A stretch of DNA of 6,605 bases. Source: an uncultured Acetobacteraceae bacterium. Lineage in GTDB: Bacteria > Pseudomonadota > Alphaproteobacteria > Acetobacterales > Acetobacteraceae. Shown here piece by piece: positions 5,053-6,605 of this stretch (the stretch's first letter is position 1; the number at the start of each line of letters is the position of its first letter). The notes below the pieces were generated by a model, which did no database searches, was not told where the DNA came from, and saw nothing but the letters and a program-made list of their open reading frames with translations. Where the stretch lies: assembly GCA_903839965.1 (NCBI GenBank), contig CAIMEK010000219.1, forward strand, positions 1 through 6,605, given 5' to 3'. The position numbers and the translations under genes are program-made.

Positions 5053-6405
5053 ATGATGCAACTCACGCGCCGCATGACCGCGATTGGTCTCGTCTTGCCG
5101 TTCGTCGGCGTGTCGGGAACGGCCCCCGCCCAATCGGCCGGTCCGCGCTACGCCGCGGCCTGGACGGGCTCCGTGCAGGGGCCGTATCCCGTCGGCAATC
5201 CGAGCGCCCAGCCCGACCTGCGCTGGGCCTTCCCGGTCCCCGAGAAAGGCGCGCGCGACCAGACCTTCCGCCTGCTCGTGAAGCCCGACATCTGGGGCCG
5301 CCAGGCCCGGCTGCGCCTGTCCAACGCGTTCGGCACCAGGCCGGTGACGTTCGACGGCGTCTTTGTCGGCCTGCAGAACAGCAGCGCCGCCATCGTCGCC
5401 GGCACCAACCTGCCGGTCGCCTTCGACGGCAAGCGCAGCGTTACGGTGGATCCCGGCGACTGGGTGACCAGCGACCCGGTCCGGCTGCCCTTCGTGCGCG
5501 ACGCCGTCGAGCCGCAACTGGCCGGGCGCAGGCTCGCGGTCAGCTTCCACGTCGCCGGCGAGAGCGGCCCGATGACCTGGCACGCCAAGGCGCTCACCAC
5601 CTCCTATGTCACGCCGCCGGGCGCCGGGTCGCGTGGCGGGCAGGAGGGCGAGGCCGGCTTCCCGTTCTCCACCGCGTCCTGGTACTTCCTCGACATGGTG
5701 GAAATGAGCGCGCCGGCGATGACGCGCGTGGTGGTCGGCTTCGGCGATTCCATCACCGACGGCACCGCCAGCACGCTGAACGGCGACGACCGCTGGACCG
5801 ACGTGCTGTCGCGGCGGCTGAAGGCGGTCAGCCCGCGCATCGCCGTGGTCGATGCCGGCATCGGCGGCAACCGCGTCGTCGGCCCCGCCGACTACACCCC
5901 GGCCAACCCGTTCTCGGGCGGCCCGTCGGCGCTGTCGCGGCTGGAGCGCGACGTGATCAGCCTGCCCGGCGTGACGCATGTGATCTGGTTCGAGGGCATC
6001 AACGACATCAGCAAGAGCGGCAACACCAACGCCGACGCGGTGATCGCCGGCTACAAGCAGGGGGTGGCGAAGCTGCACGCCGCCATTCCGGGGGTGAAGG
6101 TCATCGGCGCCACCCTGACCTCGGCGCTCGGCAGCAGCAACCCCGCGCACGGCACCCCCGAGCAGGACGCGCAGCGGCGGCTGATCAACGCCTTCATCCG
6201 CACCGGCGGCCTGTTCGACGGCGTCATCGACTTCGATGTCGCCACGCTGGACCCGGCCACCGGCGGGATGAACCCGATGTTCGTGCCCGAGAGCACCACC
6301 GGCGGTCCCGGCGACAAGCTCCACCCCAACCGCGCCGGCTACGCCGCCATGGCCGACTCCATCGACCTGAACCTGTTCGCCGCCCGGAGGCAATGGCATC
6401 GATAG
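5053..6405 (+). CDS. Secreted SGNH/GDSL-type hydrolase (esterase/lipase family)
   Basis: A 450-residue exported serine hydrolase. The start at 5053 (or the adjacent ATG at 5056) follows AGAGGA at 5041-5046 by 6 (or 9) bases. Residues 1-26 look like a Sec signal peptide (MMQLTRRM, hydrophobic stretch, APA cleavage site); LTRRMT is only a weak Tat resemblance. Residues about 30-220 form a beta-rich N-terminal domain (AAAWTGSVQGPYP, LRLSNAFGTRPV, LAVSFHV), the accessory domain often found ahead of this subfamily. The catalytic domain shows all SGNH blocks: GFGDSITDG with nucleophile S233, GIGGNRV with oxyanion G272, FEGINDI with N317, and DKLHPNRAGY with D421 and H424. It would cleave ester or acetyl groups on a periplasmic or extracellular substrate, possibly carbohydrate esters. 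It starts 28 bases after the AIM24 gene and is probably the last gene of the operon. Confidence 0.95.
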   Translation: MMQLTRRMTAIGLVLPFVGVSGTAPAQSAGPRYAAAWTGSVQGPYPVGNPSAQPDLRWAFPVPEKGARDQTFRLLVKPDIWGRQARLRLSNAFGTRPVTFDGVFVGLQNSSAAIVAGTNLPVAFDGKRSVTVDPGDWVTSDPVRLPFVRDAVEPQLAGRRLAVSFHVAGESGPMTWHAKALTTSYVTPPGAGSRGGQEGEAGFPFSTASWYFLDMVEMSAPAMTRVVVGFGDSITDGTASTLNGDDRWTDVLSRRLKAVSPRIAVVDAGIGGNRVVGPADYTPANPFSGGPSALSRLERDVISLPGVTHVIWFEGINDISKSGNTNADAVIAGYKQGVAKLHAAIPGVKVIGATLTSALGSSNPAHGTPEQDAQRRLINAFIRTGGLFDGVIDFDVATLDPATGGMNPMFVPESTTGGPGDKLHPNRAGYAAMADSIDLNLFAARRQWHR

Positions 6406-6439
6406 CCCGCGTCGCCCCGCCATCCCCGTCTGAAGCACC

Positions 6440-6464
6440 GCCCCGGGGCAGCGCGCCCCGGGGC
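6440..6464. terminator. Strong GC hairpin between convergent gene ends
   Basis: GCCCCGGGGC (6440-6449) and GCCCCGGGGC (6455-6464) form a 10-bp stem around a 5-base loop AGCGC. Each arm is also self-palindromic, and the 13-base GCCCCGGGGCAGC occurs directly twice (6440-6452 and 6455-6467). It starts 34 bases after the hydrolase stop and 8 bases after the stop of the putative - strand gene, so it can serve both. There is no T-tract on either strand, which leaves intrinsic termination uncertain. Confidence 0.5.
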
Positions 6465-6472
6465 AGCAACGC

Positions 6473-6604
6473 TTACGGCCGCGGCGCGCCGGGGCCGCCG
6501 CCGGGGCCCATGCCTCCGGGCCCACCACCGGGACCCATGCCGCCGGGCCCACCACCGGGACCCATGCCGCCCGGCCCGCCACCAGGGCCACGGCCATTCG
6601 GCCC
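6473..6604 (-). CDS. Putative Gly/Pro/Met-rich protein, C-terminal end only (5' truncated)
   Basis: Reading the - strand from the right edge gives 43 residues and a TAA at 6475-6473. The tail consists of GPNGRGPGG, then three copies of GPGGM-type units (nine-residue period MGPGGGPGG), ending GAPRP. The rest of the gene, including its start, is outside the window. Support is the clean stop, the hairpin 8 bases downstream, GC-rich codons with GGT and GGC for glycine, and the convergent arrangement with the hydrolase. Gly/Pro-rich tails of this sort occur on exported or low-complexity proteins, but no family can be named. The + strand is also open here (proline-rich), so the strand call is tentative. 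Confidence 0.5.
   Translation of the reverse strand, partial: GPNGRGPGGGPGGMGPGGGPGGMGPGGGPGGMGPGGGPGAPRP
6491..6598. repeat. 27-bp tandem repeat, about four copies
   Basis: Units at 6491-6517, 6518-6544, 6545-6571 and 6572-6598. The second and third are identical (GGGCCCACCACCGGGACCCA followed by TGCCGCC); the first and fourth carry several substitutions. The period is a multiple of three, so copy-number change would keep any reading frame. On the - strand each unit encodes nine residues (MGPGGGPGG type); on the + strand it encodes PGPPPGPMP. Confidence 0.8.
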
Positions 6605-6605
6605 G

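Noticed and set aside
3801..5075. A 424-codon - strand open frame across the lactonase and AIM24 genes.
   Set aside because: Antisense to two well-supported genes; no recognisable domain and shadow-like composition.
4891..6597. A 568-codon - strand open frame antisense to the SGNH hydrolase.
   Set aside because: It lies opposite a gene with a full set of catalytic motifs, and its product is Arg/Gly/Ala/His-rich low-complexity sequence of the kind GC-rich shadow frames give.
1..6605. tRNA, rRNA, CRISPR arrays, insertion sequences, attachment sites or riboswitches.
   Set aside because: Nothing resembling these was seen; repeats are limited to the listed palindromes and the 27-bp tandem repeat.

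Overview
The window is very GC-rich DNA, tightly packed with genes of bacterial type: Shine-Dalgarno sites, an ATGA stop/start overlap and short gene gaps. GC-rich third codon positions, a peptide-type ABC importer, an AIM24-family protein, and a palindrome-rich spacer of a style I associate with Acetobacteraceae suggest an alphaproteobacterium, perhaps of that family. This placement is an inference; there is no rRNA or marker gene here to fix it.

Layout. (1) Positions 2-1386, + strand: the 3' ends of an Opp/Dpp-type ABC import operon. It holds the C-terminal part of a DppD/OppD-like ATPase, overlapping by 4 bases a complete DppF/OppF-like ATPase. (2) 1387-1540: a short convergent spacer rich in hairpins and ending in a pyrimidine tract, probably a REP-like palindromic element that also serves as terminator. 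(3) 1541-3049, - strand: a periplasmic family 5 solute-binding protein, probably the ligand-binding part of the same or a related importer, but transcribed toward the ATPase genes. (4) 3050-3309: a divergent control region with two 21-bp inverted repeats whose centres lie 51 bp apart, plus a copy of one half-site. (5) 3310-6405, + strand: a likely three-gene operon of an SMP-30/gluconolactonase-like enzyme, an AIM24 (DUF124) protein and a secreted SGNH/GDSL hydrolase, with gaps of 5 and 28 bases. (6) 6406-6605: a strong GC hairpin, then a 27-bp tandem repeat that is open on both strands. It most likely encodes the Gly/Pro/Met-rich C-terminus of a - strand gene cut by the window edge.

How the genes may work together. 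The importer ATPases and binding protein would bring a peptide-like or other small solute through the inner membrane. The binding protein shares its upstream region with the lactonase-like operon, so both may answer to one regulator, and the paired palindromes are the obvious candidate operators. The lactonase-like enzyme (cytoplasmic) and the SGNH hydrolase (exported) both come from ester- or lactone-cleaving families, which would fit a catabolic locus. The substrate cannot be read from the sequence. I see no strong evidence for a wholly new system. The most interesting points are the divergent control region, the unusual lactonase-AIM24-SGNH operon, and the two-strand-open repeat at the right edge.
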